NCBI GenBank assembly: GCA_003153875.1
Contig: PMBY01000391.1
Coordinates: forward strand, 1 to 9,629
Length of the DNA stretch: 9,629 nucleotides
Reading direction: 5' to 3'
Source: Myxococcales bacterium
Lineage (GTDB): Bacteria; Myxococcota; Polyangia; Fen-1088
Both the position numbers and the translations under genes were made by a program. The notes under the pieces are model-generated. The model was not told where the DNA came from. It saw only the letters and a list, made by a program, of their open reading frames with translations, and did not search any database. Positions 1-6,117 of the stretch are shown here, piece after piece. Positions within the stretch are counted from its first letter, which is position 1. Each line of letters starts with the position of its first letter.

Positions 1-701
1 AATTCGTGGCGGTTCCGCAAGCCAACCTTTACCGTCTCCCTGACAACGTGGCCATGAAAGTCGTGCCCATGGTCGAGATGTACGGCCTGGGTCACCACGT
101 CCTTGAGCGCGGGCACGTGCAGCCGGGCGAGACAGTGGCGATCCTGGGCGCGGGCAAGCTGGGACTGTCGGTGCTCGACGTGCTCTGCCACAGTGCCGGC
201 GCCGCCTTCACCATTGTCTGCGACCAGGCCCCGTTTCGCCTGGATACTGCGCGCGCCCTGGGCGCGGATCAGGTGCTCGACATCCGCCATGACGACCCGG
301 TGGAACGCGTGCGCGAGCTGACCCAGGGCGTGGGCGTTGATTGCGTGATCGAATGTGTGGGACACGCCCACGAGATCCCCGGCCGCGAGCCGCCGCTGGC
401 CCAGGCCGTGAAGATGATCCGTCACGGCGGGCGCGTGGTCACGGCCGGCCTGGGCGACCAGCTCACGCCCGTGCACTTCAAGACCCTGGTGATGAAGGAA
501 GGCACAATCATCGCCACGCGCGTGACCGCCGGCGAGTTTCCGCGCGCGCTGCGCTTGCTGGCCAAAGGCCTGCTTCACCCCGAGCGGCTCATCACGCACG
601 AAATGCCCATGCAAGACGCGGCGGCGGCCTTCAAGTTGGTGGACAGCGAAAATCCCGGCGTGATCAAAGTCGTGCTCAACCAGATCCCGGTTAGTGCATG
701 A
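1..701 (+). CDS. Zinc-type alcohol/polyol dehydrogenase (MDR family), 5'-truncated by window edge
   Basis: C-terminal two thirds of a medium-chain dehydrogenase/reductase, a cytosolic NAD(P)-dependent oxidoreductase of alcohols or polyols. The frame is already open at base 3 (reads FVAVPQANLYRLPDN), matching the end of the catalytic domain, so the GTG at base 6 is not a convincing start and the gene begins outside the window. The nucleotide-binding Rossmann fold is clear: GAGKLG (GxGxxG) near residue 49 counted from that GTG, then an Asp in IVCDQ about 25 residues later, which usually favours NAD over NADP. RALGADQVLD and VDCVIECVG are further family landmarks. The Zn-ligand region lies upstream and cannot be seen. 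Sorbitol- or threonine-dehydrogenase-like proteins are the nearest type I recognise; the substrate cannot be told. The stop (699-701) overlaps the stop end of the converging GH8 gene by 11 bases. Confidence 0.9.
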   Translation, partial: FVAVPQANLYRLPDNVAMKVVPMVEMYGLGHHVLERGHVQPGETVAILGAGKLGLSVLDVLCHSAGAAFTIVCDQAPFRLDTARALGADQVLDIRHDDPVERVRELTQGVGVDCVIECVGHAHEIPGREPPLAQAVKMIRHGGRVVTAGLGDQLTPVHFKTLVMKEGTIIATRVTAGEFPRALRLLAKGLLHPERLITHEMPMQDAAAAFKLVDSENPGVIKVVLNQIPVSA

Positions 702-3021
702 AATTGCCGGTCATGATGAGCAGGGTCAGCATGCCGACGGTTGCGTTGTAGTACCCATACGTGGGCTGCGGGCTCCGGGACCCAGACTCGCCGTACCCGC
801 CGCCAACGTCGATCGAGGGAGCCATGGTTCCACGGGTAAGGATGTCGAAGACGGCCTGGTAGGCATCATTGAGGAAGGTCTGGTTGCCGCTGGCCATCGC
901 GCTCACTGCGGCCGTGCCAAGCATCGAGGCCGAGTTGGTGCCGCTGCCAGATACAGCGCCGCCACTTGGCGTGAACATGTCCACTAGGAAGCCAATTCCG
1001 TTCTGGGCCATGAGGGCAAAGTAAGCGGTCGTCTTTTTCGTGTAGGCCTTGGCTTCAGCCGCGGCGTTGAAGCAGTAATCCAAGCCAATGCGCATCGGGA
1101 GGCGGTGTGAGTCGTATTGGTAGTCAGGGTCAGTCGGCCAGCCATTGCTGCCTGGGGCCGTGCAGGTGGCGCTGCACCACGCAGGGATAAGTCCATTGCT
1201 GCCGGCGATGGTGCCGCCGATGACGCCATAAACTGCCGTGATGACGCCGGCCCAGTCATGGGCGCCATCTACCGCCGCGAAAGCCCGGTACGTGGCCGGA
1301 GCGAAGTACGAGGGGCTGGTGACCGCGTTCGCTGGGCTGCCGAAGCCGCTGCCTCCCTTGGGGAGCTTGGTGCCAGCGCTGTCGATGTCATTGGCCCAGA
1401 TGTCATTGATCATGGTCAGGGCGTCGGCTTTGTAGGTTCCACCCCAAGCCTTGTCCGCCATCAAGAGCGCGTAGGCCGCGTCCTCATCCGCGCCCGTGGC
1501 CGAGCCGCCGGAAGCGAGGCACGCTGTTCCCGCTCCGCCGCCGTCGGGTCGGCTGCCGGGAACACACCAAGTCATGAGCGACGTGGTTGACGCCGGGTGC
1601 TCCTTCCAGAAGCCATACAGGCCATCGAACAGATCCTGGTCATTCATGTTGACTGCGATGAGCATGCCGTACGCGATACCCTCGGAAATCGTGTCGTTCA
1701 GGTGATCCGGCCGAATGACCTTGTTGCCGCTGACGAAGGTGCTCTTCCATTGATTGTAGGCAGACACCAGGAATTTGGCGTCTGCACTCGGCCCTTGGGG
1801 CCTGATGCAACTGCCCACGCCACCAGGGTTGGCCAAAGGGAACCCAGGGCGCGTCTGCAATCCCGAGTCGTCCTTTATGAATTCGACATCATCGATCCAG
1901 AGATCATAGGTTCCAGGGATTGCTCCTGCGGGCTTGGGGAAACCCTCGTCCTGGTAGATCGAAACCTGGAAGGCGAGAACGTCACGCGGGTTGAACGCTG
2001 GCGCCTGGCACTTGGGCGTTCCACTAGCGAGACAGGCAGCCTCATAGGGGCCAGCCCACTGGGCCGGAACCCAACGCGGCACCAGAGTGCCGAAAGGCAC
2101 GGTAAAGGTCTGATAGCTGCTCGAGATCGCATTGGGGGTCCACGGCGGATTCAGCACTTGGCCTCGGTTGTTGTGGAGACCGGTGGCAACGTCAGCGCCT
2201 TGCTCCGAGCCAAGAAGCCCGCCTTGGGACGACGATGTTGTTTCCCGGGTCAGCATTTCGAAATAGACGGCTTGCTGAATGCCGCTGCCTGCTTTCATCT
2301 TGAATCTGATGCCCGTGTACATGCTGACGTCGTACGGGTTGAAAACCTGGCTCCCGGGGAGCTGGGGCAAGAAGCCGGCGCCGAACCCGACCGCGTTTTC
2401 GGGGCCGCGGGAGCCCGGTCTCGACCCGGGCGCGAAACCCGATCCCGTGGAGTGCAGCGCGTACTTGTTGCATGGGCTTGCATCCGGCGCTGGCTCAACA
2501 GCGATTGGGCCGCTGGAATTGAACGCGGGGGTCTGCATTTTGCCAGCGGCCATCGCCCCGGGCGAGCCCGGGTAGTACACGTACCACCAACCACTTCGCC
2601 GGGGGCTTCCTTGCGGGATCATGTCGCCTTGGCCCGACTCGAAGTCGGAGATCATGTCCGGTGCGACCGGGCAGGCGCTGCTGCCACCTGTGCCAGTTGA
2701 GACACCGCCGCTGCCTCCAGCGCTGGTGCCACCTGAGCTGCTAGTTGTTCCGCCTCCGCCGCCCGCGGTGCCACCGACGGGGACATCGGGCTCGCCGTAG
2801 TTGGCGTCCGCTACAACAGCGGCGTCGCCTTCACCGCTTCCGCTGGTGCCGGCGACAGAGGTGCCGCTCGAGCCTCCTGCCGAAGCAGCGGCGCCGTCCG
2901 CGCCACCCACGCTGGCGTCAGCCCCATGGCCCATCTTCAGCGGATGCCCACAGCCCACCGCAGTCGCCATGAGAGCCAGCAAGCCCAGTCTCACTGTTGC
3001 CACAACCAGTTGCCAACGCAT
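691..3021 (-). CDS. Lipoprotein glycoside hydrolase family 8 (CelA-like endoglucanase type) with N-terminal CBM-like domain
   Basis: Predicted surface or periplasmic lipoprotein acting on a beta-1,4-linked polysaccharide (cellulose-, xylan- or chitosan-like). I chose the ATG at 3019-3021 (776 aa) because it gives a compact signal, MRWQLVVATVRLGLLALMA, ending at lipobox-like TAVGC (Cys24); an upstream TTG at 3057 adds 12 residues with no signal character, and neither start has a strong RBS. Residues about 35-115 are a Gly/Ser/Thr tether. Residues about 118-385 look like a beta-sandwich carbohydrate-binding module, ending in YDLWIDDVEFI. The GH8 catalytic domain spans about 405-776. The general acid Glu447 lies in ISEGIAYGM and the general base Asp637 in YQYDSHRLPMRIGLDY. 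The GH8 signature is present as ATGADEDAAYALLMADKAW, but its first Asp is Gly (residue 510). The gene lies 74 bases downstream of the Cys-rich repeat gene on the same strand, so co-transcription is possible. Family call is firm; substrate and activity are not. Confidence 0.88.
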   Translation of the reverse strand: MRWQLVVATVRLGLLALMATAVGCGHPLKMGHGADASVGGADGAAASAGGSSGTSVAGTSGSGEGDAAVVADANYGEPDVPVGGTAGGGGGTTSSSGGTSAGGSGGVSTGTGGSSACPVAPDMISDFESGQGDMIPQGSPRRSGWWYVYYPGSPGAMAAGKMQTPAFNSSGPIAVEPAPDASPCNKYALHSTGSGFAPGSRPGSRGPENAVGFGAGFLPQLPGSQVFNPYDVSMYTGIRFKMKAGSGIQQAVYFEMLTRETTSSSQGGLLGSEQGADVATGLHNNRGQVLNPPWTPNAISSSYQTFTVPFGTLVPRWVPAQWAGPYEAACLASGTPKCQAPAFNPRDVLAFQVSIYQDEGFPKPAGAIPGTYDLWIDDVEFIKDDSGLQTRPGFPLANPGGVGSCIRPQGPSADAKFLVSAYNQWKSTFVSGNKVIRPDHLNDTISEGIAYGMLIAVNMNDQDLFDGLYGFWKEHPASTTSLMTWCVPGSRPDGGGAGTACLASGGSATGADEDAAYALLMADKAWGGTYKADALTMINDIWANDIDSAGTKLPKGGSGFGSPANAVTSPSYFAPATYRAFAAVDGAHDWAGVITAVYGVIGGTIAGSNGLIPAWCSATCTAPGSNGWPTDPDYQYDSHRLPMRIGLDYCFNAAAEAKAYTKKTTAYFALMAQNGIGFLVDMFTPSGGAVSGSGTNSASMLGTAAVSAMASGNQTFLNDAYQAVFDILTRGTMAPSIDVGGGYGESGSRSPQPTYGYYNATVGMLTLLIMTGNFMH
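2677..2919 (-). repeat. Low-complexity Gly/Ser/Thr tether of the GH8 lipoprotein
   Basis: Coding low-complexity stretch of about 80 residues dominated by Gly, Ser, Thr and Ala (GGSSGTSVAGTSGSGEG, then SSSGGTSAGGSGGVSTGTGG), lying between the acylated Cys and the CBM-like domain. It is probably a flexible stalk holding the enzyme away from the membrane. Its degenerate GGN/GCN/TCN codons make the opposite strand read as a spurious Arg/Pro/Ala-rich ORF. Confidence 0.75.
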
Positions 3022-3095
3022 TCCAGGACTATGGCACAGGTATTCTCGATATCGCAAACCCCGGGATCACCCACGCGCGCAGCCGAGCCAGTCCA

Positions 3096-4583
3096 TCACA
3101 AGGGAACGTAGATCATCATCTTGCACCAGGTCGTGCACATGCCATCCAGGCCGTTCCAGTCGCCGTCGTCGCATTCCTCCGGACCGTTGGCGATTCCGTC
3201 GCCGCAGTGGGGAGCCAGCTTGCATTGCGGGGTGCAGTCGCCGTACGAGCCGTCCAGAATTCCGTTGTCGCATTCCTCAGGTCCATTCTTGACGCCGTCG
3301 CCGCAGTGGGGAGCATAGATGCAGCTCGGGGCGCAGGCACCGTAGCCGCCGTTGTTGAGGAATACCCCGTCGTCGCATTGCTCGGGCGGCTCGATCTTGC
3401 CATCGCCGCAGCCACCGGGTTTGCGGCAGGCGTTGGTGCAATTGGGATCGTTCGACATGGTGGGTTCGCATTCTTCCCCGTAGTCCGACTGAACCACGCC
3501 GTCGCCGCACCTGGGCGCCAGGGTGCAGTCGGGATTGCAGGTTCCGTAGGTGCCGTCGTTGACGCTGTCGTCGCAAGCCTCCGTGCCATTCACGATGCCG
3601 TTGCCACAGTAGTCGCCAGGCGGGCAGTTTGGCAGGCAGCGATGGGGGGCCTGCTGGCAGGTCTTGCCCGGCACTGGGCAGACCCACCCGGGTTCGAGGT
3701 GACAACTGCTGCTGCAACCATCGCCGCTTTGGCTGTTGCCATCGTCGCACTGTTCGCCCGGTTCGATGCGCTTGTTGCCACACTGGGAGATGCGGGTGCA
3801 GGGTTGTCCGGCGATACACTTGTAGGCGGGGTCCTGAACCGTACAGGTGGAATTGCAGCCGTCATTGTCGAGAGTGTTGCCGTCGTCGCAAACCTCGCCC
3901 GGCCCAATGAGGCTGTCGCCGCAGACGACTCTTCGCGTGCAAGCTCCGGCCGGGGGACAAACCCAATTGGGTTCGACCCTGCAAAGGCCGTCGCACCCGT
4001 CGCCGGGCAGCACGTTCCCGTCGTCGCACTGCTCGATGCCATTCTGATTGTTGATTCCATCGCCGCAGCCCTCTGGCACCAGGGCCTTGCAGCCAGCGGT
4101 GCTCTCGATGTTGCACACCTTGGTTGCGCCACCGGCCCCGCCGGTTCCCCCGGCCCCGCCTACGCCAGCCGTGCCGCCCGCGCCACCCGATGCCGTCCCG
4201 CCCCTGGTTGCGGTAGCGCCGGCAGTTCCGGACGCAGTTCCGCCAGTGCCCGCCGTCGCACCCGCGCCACCGGATATTCCACCGGCTCCCCCGGTTCCAC
4301 CTCCGCCTCCCGTCGCAGTTCCACCAGAGCCGCCGGTGCCGCCGGACGTCGTCCCGCTATTGCCGCCCGCACTCGTCGCGCCGCCGGCTCCGCTGCCAGC
4401 CGAGCTTTGGCTGCCCGCTGATCCGCCGCTGCCGCCAAGAATACCGCCCGTACTCGCTGACCCGTCTGCCCCCACGGCTCCGTCGTAAAGGCTCGTGATA
4501 CCGGACTTCCCGCAACCGGCACCGGCAAAGACAATGGCACCAGCTAGCGCGAGGAAGAGTTGAAAAGTCCAGAATGGCCGCAT
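3096..4583 (-). CDS. Lipoprotein with eight Myxococcus-type Cys-rich (DUF4215-like) repeats
   Basis: Predicted exported lipoprotein of 495 aa. Start ATG at 4581-4583 is fixed by a strong RBS GGAGGT (4587-4592) three bases upstream. The signal MRPFWTFQLFLALAGAIVFA leads to GAGC with acylatable Cys24. Residues 40-155 are a Gly/Ala/Thr/Ser tether. From Cys173 to the C-terminus there are eight Cys-rich repeats beginning at Cys173, 221, 268, 326, 359, 392, 427 and 460. Repeats 1-3 are long (47-58 residue spacing), of the type CGDxxIxPGEQCDDGNxxxGDGCxxxC followed by WVCP-like segments. Repeats 4-8 are short (33-35 residues), of the type CGDGxxNGPEECDDG...YGxCxPxC..APH. These match the myxobacterial disulfide repeat/DUF4215 family known from exported proteins. 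The molecular role of that family is unknown to me; the many paired Cys imply disulfides formed outside the cytoplasm. It precedes the GH8 gene on the same strand. Adhesion or structural display is inference only. Confidence 0.88.
   Translation of the reverse strand: MRPFWTFQLFLALAGAIVFAGAGCGKSGITSLYDGAVGADGSASTGGILGGSGGSAGSQSSAGSGAGGATSAGGNSGTTSGGTGGSGGTATGGGGGTGGAGGISGGAGATAGTGGTASGTAGATATRGGTASGGAGGTAGVGGAGGTGGAGGATKVCNIESTAGCKALVPEGCGDGINNQNGIEQCDDGNVLPGDGCDGLCRVEPNWVCPPAGACTRRVVCGDSLIGPGEVCDDGNTLDNDGCNSTCTVQDPAYKCIAGQPCTRISQCGNKRIEPGEQCDDGNSQSGDGCSSSCHLEPGWVCPVPGKTCQQAPHRCLPNCPPGDYCGNGIVNGTEACDDSVNDGTYGTCNPDCTLAPRCGDGVVQSDYGEECEPTMSNDPNCTNACRKPGGCGDGKIEPPEQCDDGVFLNNGGYGACAPSCIYAPHCGDGVKNGPEECDNGILDGSYGDCTPQCKLAPHCGDGIANGPEECDDGDWNGLDGMCTTWCKMMIYVPL
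3123..4067 (-). repeat. Eight tandem Cys-rich repeats within the 3096-4583 gene
   Basis: Protein-level tandem array in two subtypes: three long units (about 48 residues) then five short units (about 33 residues). The short units stay similar in DNA, for example the + strand string gccgtcgccgcagtggggag recurs at the ends of units 7 and 8. This suggests that the C-terminal part grew by recent unit duplication, while the first three units are older. Confidence 0.8.
4119..4466 (-). repeat. Gly/Ala/Thr-rich tether of the Cys-rich repeat lipoprotein
   Basis: About 116 codons made almost only of Gly, Ala, Thr and Ser (for example GGAGGTAGVGGAGGTGGAGG), the longest of the three Gly-rich tethers here. 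It separates the lipid anchor from the Cys-rich head. The pattern is a degenerate GG[T/A/S] triplet rather than an exact DNA tandem repeat. Confidence 0.75.
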
Positions 4584-4586
4584 GTG

Positions 4587-4592
4587 ACCTCC
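4587..4592 (-). promoter_or_regulatory. Ribosome binding site of the Cys-rich repeat lipoprotein gene
   Basis: GGAGGT on the - strand, three bases before the ATG at 4583. This strong Shine-Dalgarno match fixes the start codon. Confidence 0.75.
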
Positions 4593-4631
4593 AACGGAAT
4601 ACGCTACTCCGAATTCGTGGGCAGGAGAACA

Positions 4632-4665
4632 AGCCCGTTAGGGCCATCGCACGGTCAAACGGGCT
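4632..4665 (-). terminator. Candidate intrinsic terminator downstream of the 4738-5817 gene
   Basis: Perfect 8-bp inverted repeat AGCCCGTT (4632-4639) / AACGGGCT (4658-4665) with an 18-base loop. Read on the - strand it lies about 70 bases after the stop codon at 4738 and is followed by TGTTCTCC, a weak T-rich tail. The loop is long and the tail poor, so this could be chance. Two smaller hairpins lie closer to the stop: GTCCCA/TGGGAC (4703-4708 / 4716-4721) and AAGAT/ATCTT (4689-4693 / 4697-4701). The 154-base gap with three hairpins suggests that the 4738-5817 gene and the 3096-4583 gene are separate transcription units. Confidence 0.35.
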
Positions 4666-4737
4666 CCCGCATGCGCTTCCGGTAGTCGAAGATGAAATCT
4701 TGGTCCCAAAGCTGATGGGACTTGGCGCTTGAAAGCA

Positions 4738-5817
4738 CTAGGAACAGTACGCCACTTGGCATTGGCCGGCGACGCATGTGAAGTGTGCGCAGCCGGCGCT
4801 GCCGTTTGCGCATATTTCACAGAGCGTAGGCAAGGCGCCGGTGCAGTCGGTTGCCTTGCTGCAGCTGGTGGTCGAAGTGTCAGGCACGCACTTGCACAGG
4901 GTGCTGTCGAAGTGGTCCCCCTTTATGCACAAGACATTGTCTAGGCATGCGGCGTCGACCGGCGGCTTTGCTCCTGCGTCTTGATCGGGCACACAGCGCC
5001 CCGATACCTGGGGATCGCATCCCTGCCCGCAAGTCAGCGACGATGCGCAGCCGAGCGCGGGATTGTGGCACGCAAACCCTGCTCCGCCGCCCGGCTCTTT
5101 GCAGCCGTACAGCGAGAACCCATTTGGACAGCAGGCAAGCCCCACGTCGGGACTCGCCAGGCCAGCGTCAGGATTCGGCGGACAGATGGGACAGCCACAA
5201 GGCTCAGGACTCGGCAGGAACCCGGTCACACAAAGCAGCGCCGGGCAATTGAATTGCGGACAGATGGACGCGTCCTTCTTTCCAGCGTCCGTCACCGTTC
5301 CACCGTCGACCGGAGTACAACTGGTGCATCCGCAGGGCGGAGAATTGAACTCATACCCCGCGGGACAGGTATTGGGCGGTGGGGCGCAGGGGGGCACGGG
5401 CCCAGGACAGATCGGGGCGTCTCGGCCGGCGGCGTCCTTTGTCGCGCCAGCGTCAGGATTCGGCGGACAGATGGCACAGCCGCAGGGATCGGGGTTCGGC
5501 CGGAACCCACCCACGCAAGCGAGCGCGGGGCACGCTGTCGGGAGGCAGGCGCTCGTTCCACCGGCGCCGGCGGTTCCATTCGTCCCGCCAGCACTGACTC
5601 CACCCGAGCCGATGCCGCCCGAGCTGCCGGCCACAATGCCACCAACGCCGACTGTACCAGCCGATCCACCGGCCACGCCGCCGGTCTGGCCTCCGCTCGT
5701 CACGCCTCCAGCACCGCCGGTTCCCCCGCCCGGGTTCAGGCCGGCCTGGTTGACACAGGCTAGGCCCAGCAGACCAGCTGCGAGAAGGGCTGCGACGCCC
5801 ATTGACATCTTGAGCAT
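4738..5817 (-). CDS. Lipoprotein with antistasin-like Cys-rich modules
   Basis: Predicted exported lipoprotein of 359 aa. Start ATG at 5815-5817 is supported by RBS GGAGGA (5822-5827) four bases upstream. The signal MLKMSMGVAALLAAGLLGLAC gives an acylatable Cys21. Residues 28-89 are a Gly-rich tether. The head carries six Cys-rich segments: about 91-117, 137-167, 187-212, 229-275, 291-310 and 319-358. Segments 1-3 share the pattern C...C..G[FY]....PCGCxxCxP, which resembles antistasin-like domains; segments 1 and 3 are near copies (CPALACVGGFRPNPDPCGC versus CPALLCVTGFLPSPEPCGC). Spacers between them are Asp/Ala/Pro/Gly-rich (PPNPDAG). Antistasin-like domains in animals often inhibit serine proteases, but in bacteria the role is not established, and I do not infer inhibition. 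Disulfide formation outside the cytoplasm is likely from the high Cys content. Function unknown; surface location is the main supportable claim. Confidence 0.85.
   Translation of the reverse strand: MLKMSMGVAALLAAGLLGLACVNQAGLNPGGGTGGAGGVTSGGQTGGVAGGSAGTVGVGGIVAGSSGGIGSGGVSAGGTNGTAGAGGTSACLPTACPALACVGGFRPNPDPCGCAICPPNPDAGATKDAAGRDAPICPGPVPPCAPPPNTCPAGYEFNSPPCGCTSCTPVDGGTVTDAGKKDASICPQFNCPALLCVTGFLPSPEPCGCPICPPNPDAGLASPDVGLACCPNGFSLYGCKEPGGGAGFACHNPALGCASSLTCGQGCDPQVSGRCVPDQDAGAKPPVDAACLDNVLCIKGDHFDSTLCKCVPDTSTTSCSKATDCTGALPTLCEICANGSAGCAHFTCVAGQCQVAYCS
5161..5247 (-). repeat. Direct repeat copy A (encodes antistasin-like module 3)
   Basis: About 87 bases that recur in frame at 5446-5532, 285 bases (95 codons) away. 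The first 29 bases are identical between copies and roughly four fifths of the whole matches by eye. This copy encodes the module with CPALLCVTGF and PCGCPIC. It points to duplication of a module plus spacer inside the gene. Confidence 0.75.
5446..5532 (-). repeat. Direct repeat copy B (encodes antistasin-like module 1)
   Basis: Partner of the repeat at 5161-5247. It encodes CPALACVGGF and PCGCAIC followed by the same PPNPDAG spacer. The middle module (residues 137-167) is more diverged, so an alternating two-module unit may have been duplicated. Confidence 0.75.
5551..5736 (-). repeat. Gly-rich tether of the antistasin-like lipoprotein
   Basis: About 62 codons rich in Gly, Ala, Ser, Thr and Val (GGTGGAGGVTSGGQTGG and similar) directly after the lipid anchor. 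It has the same architecture as the two downstream lipoproteins. Confidence 0.72.
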
Positions 5818-5821
5818 TGAT

Positions 5822-5827
5822 TCCTCC
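5822..5827 (-). promoter_or_regulatory. Ribosome binding site of the antistasin-like lipoprotein gene
   Basis: GGAGGA on the - strand with a four-base gap to ATG 5817. It decides for this Met over the nearby in-frame Met4 and Met6. Confidence 0.7.
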
Positions 5828-6060
5828 GTGTGCTCACCAGGGCAACCTCAGTCTCTAGTTTAGCACGCGGCTGGAGGAGCCCATTGAGTGGAGTGTCTTC
5901 ACGTGCTGACACGGGCGCCCCACGGCATCCAAGCAACTGGCGAAACGCGACGACGCGCCCAGCCGAGTTCGAGCCACGATCTCCGTTCCTATCGGCGGCC
6001 GCGAAAAATATTGAGGTGGTTCCTGATTCCTAGATTCCGGCTATCATCTCGCGCCGATAA
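5828..6060. other. Intergenic region between two - strand genes
   Basis: I see no convincing gene in this stretch; the short + strand ORFs lack an RBS and any recognisable sequence. It should hold the promoter of the 4738-5817 gene. A possible -10 (TAAACT on the - strand, 5857-5862) lies about 40 bases before the start codon, but no good -35 accompanies it. Around 6004-6060 the DNA is more AT-rich than its surroundings, which would fit a promoter for the orphan start at 6073. Confidence 0.4.
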
Positions 6061-6117
6061 AGGGAGATCGCCATGTCCAGACGGCAAAGATTCTTGCTGC
6101 CGCTCGCGTTCGTTGTC
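6061..6117 (+). pseudogene. Possible gene-start remnant: RBS plus signal-peptide-like N-terminus
   Basis: AGGGAG (6061-6066) sits six bases before ATG 6073, which opens 15 codons reading MSRRQRFLLPLAFVV: basic n-region then hydrophobic core, as in a secretion signal. At codon 16 the frame meets the complement of the stop codon of the - strand gene (6118-6120), and from there the reading (to 6417) looks like antisense shadow of that gene. The best explanation is the head of an exported-protein gene cut off by a rearrangement; chance is the main alternative. A functional short overlapping protein of 114 aa is possible but has no support beyond its start. Confidence 0.3.

Noticed and set aside
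1..12. AATTCGTGG at the window start, also found after a G at 4611-4620
   Set aside because: A shared nine-base string with an EcoRI half-site is expected by chance; no further similarity follows, so it is not treated as a repeat or insertion boundary.
1597..2700. 367-codon + strand ORF
   Set aside because: Antisense shadow of the GH8 gene; no family resemblance, and the - strand product has clear GH8 motifs.
3022..3095. Possible promoter (TTGCGA ... CATAGT on the - strand) for the GH8 gene
   Set aside because: The -10-like box would put the transcript start at the ATG itself, and both boxes are poor matches; co-transcription with the upstream gene is as likely.
2997..4421. 474-codon + strand ORF rich in Ala, Val and Arg
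   Set aside because: It lies wholly antisense to the Cys-rich repeat gene, has no RBS or recognisable domain, and its periodic AxV pattern is the complement of repeating CGDG/DDG codons. The - strand gene has an RBS, lipobox and known repeats.
4048..4488. Pro-rich + strand ORF (PPAPPVPPAPP)
   Set aside because: Complement of the Gly-rich tether: GGC/GGT codons read as GCC/ACC-type Pro/Ala codons on the other strand. No RBS.
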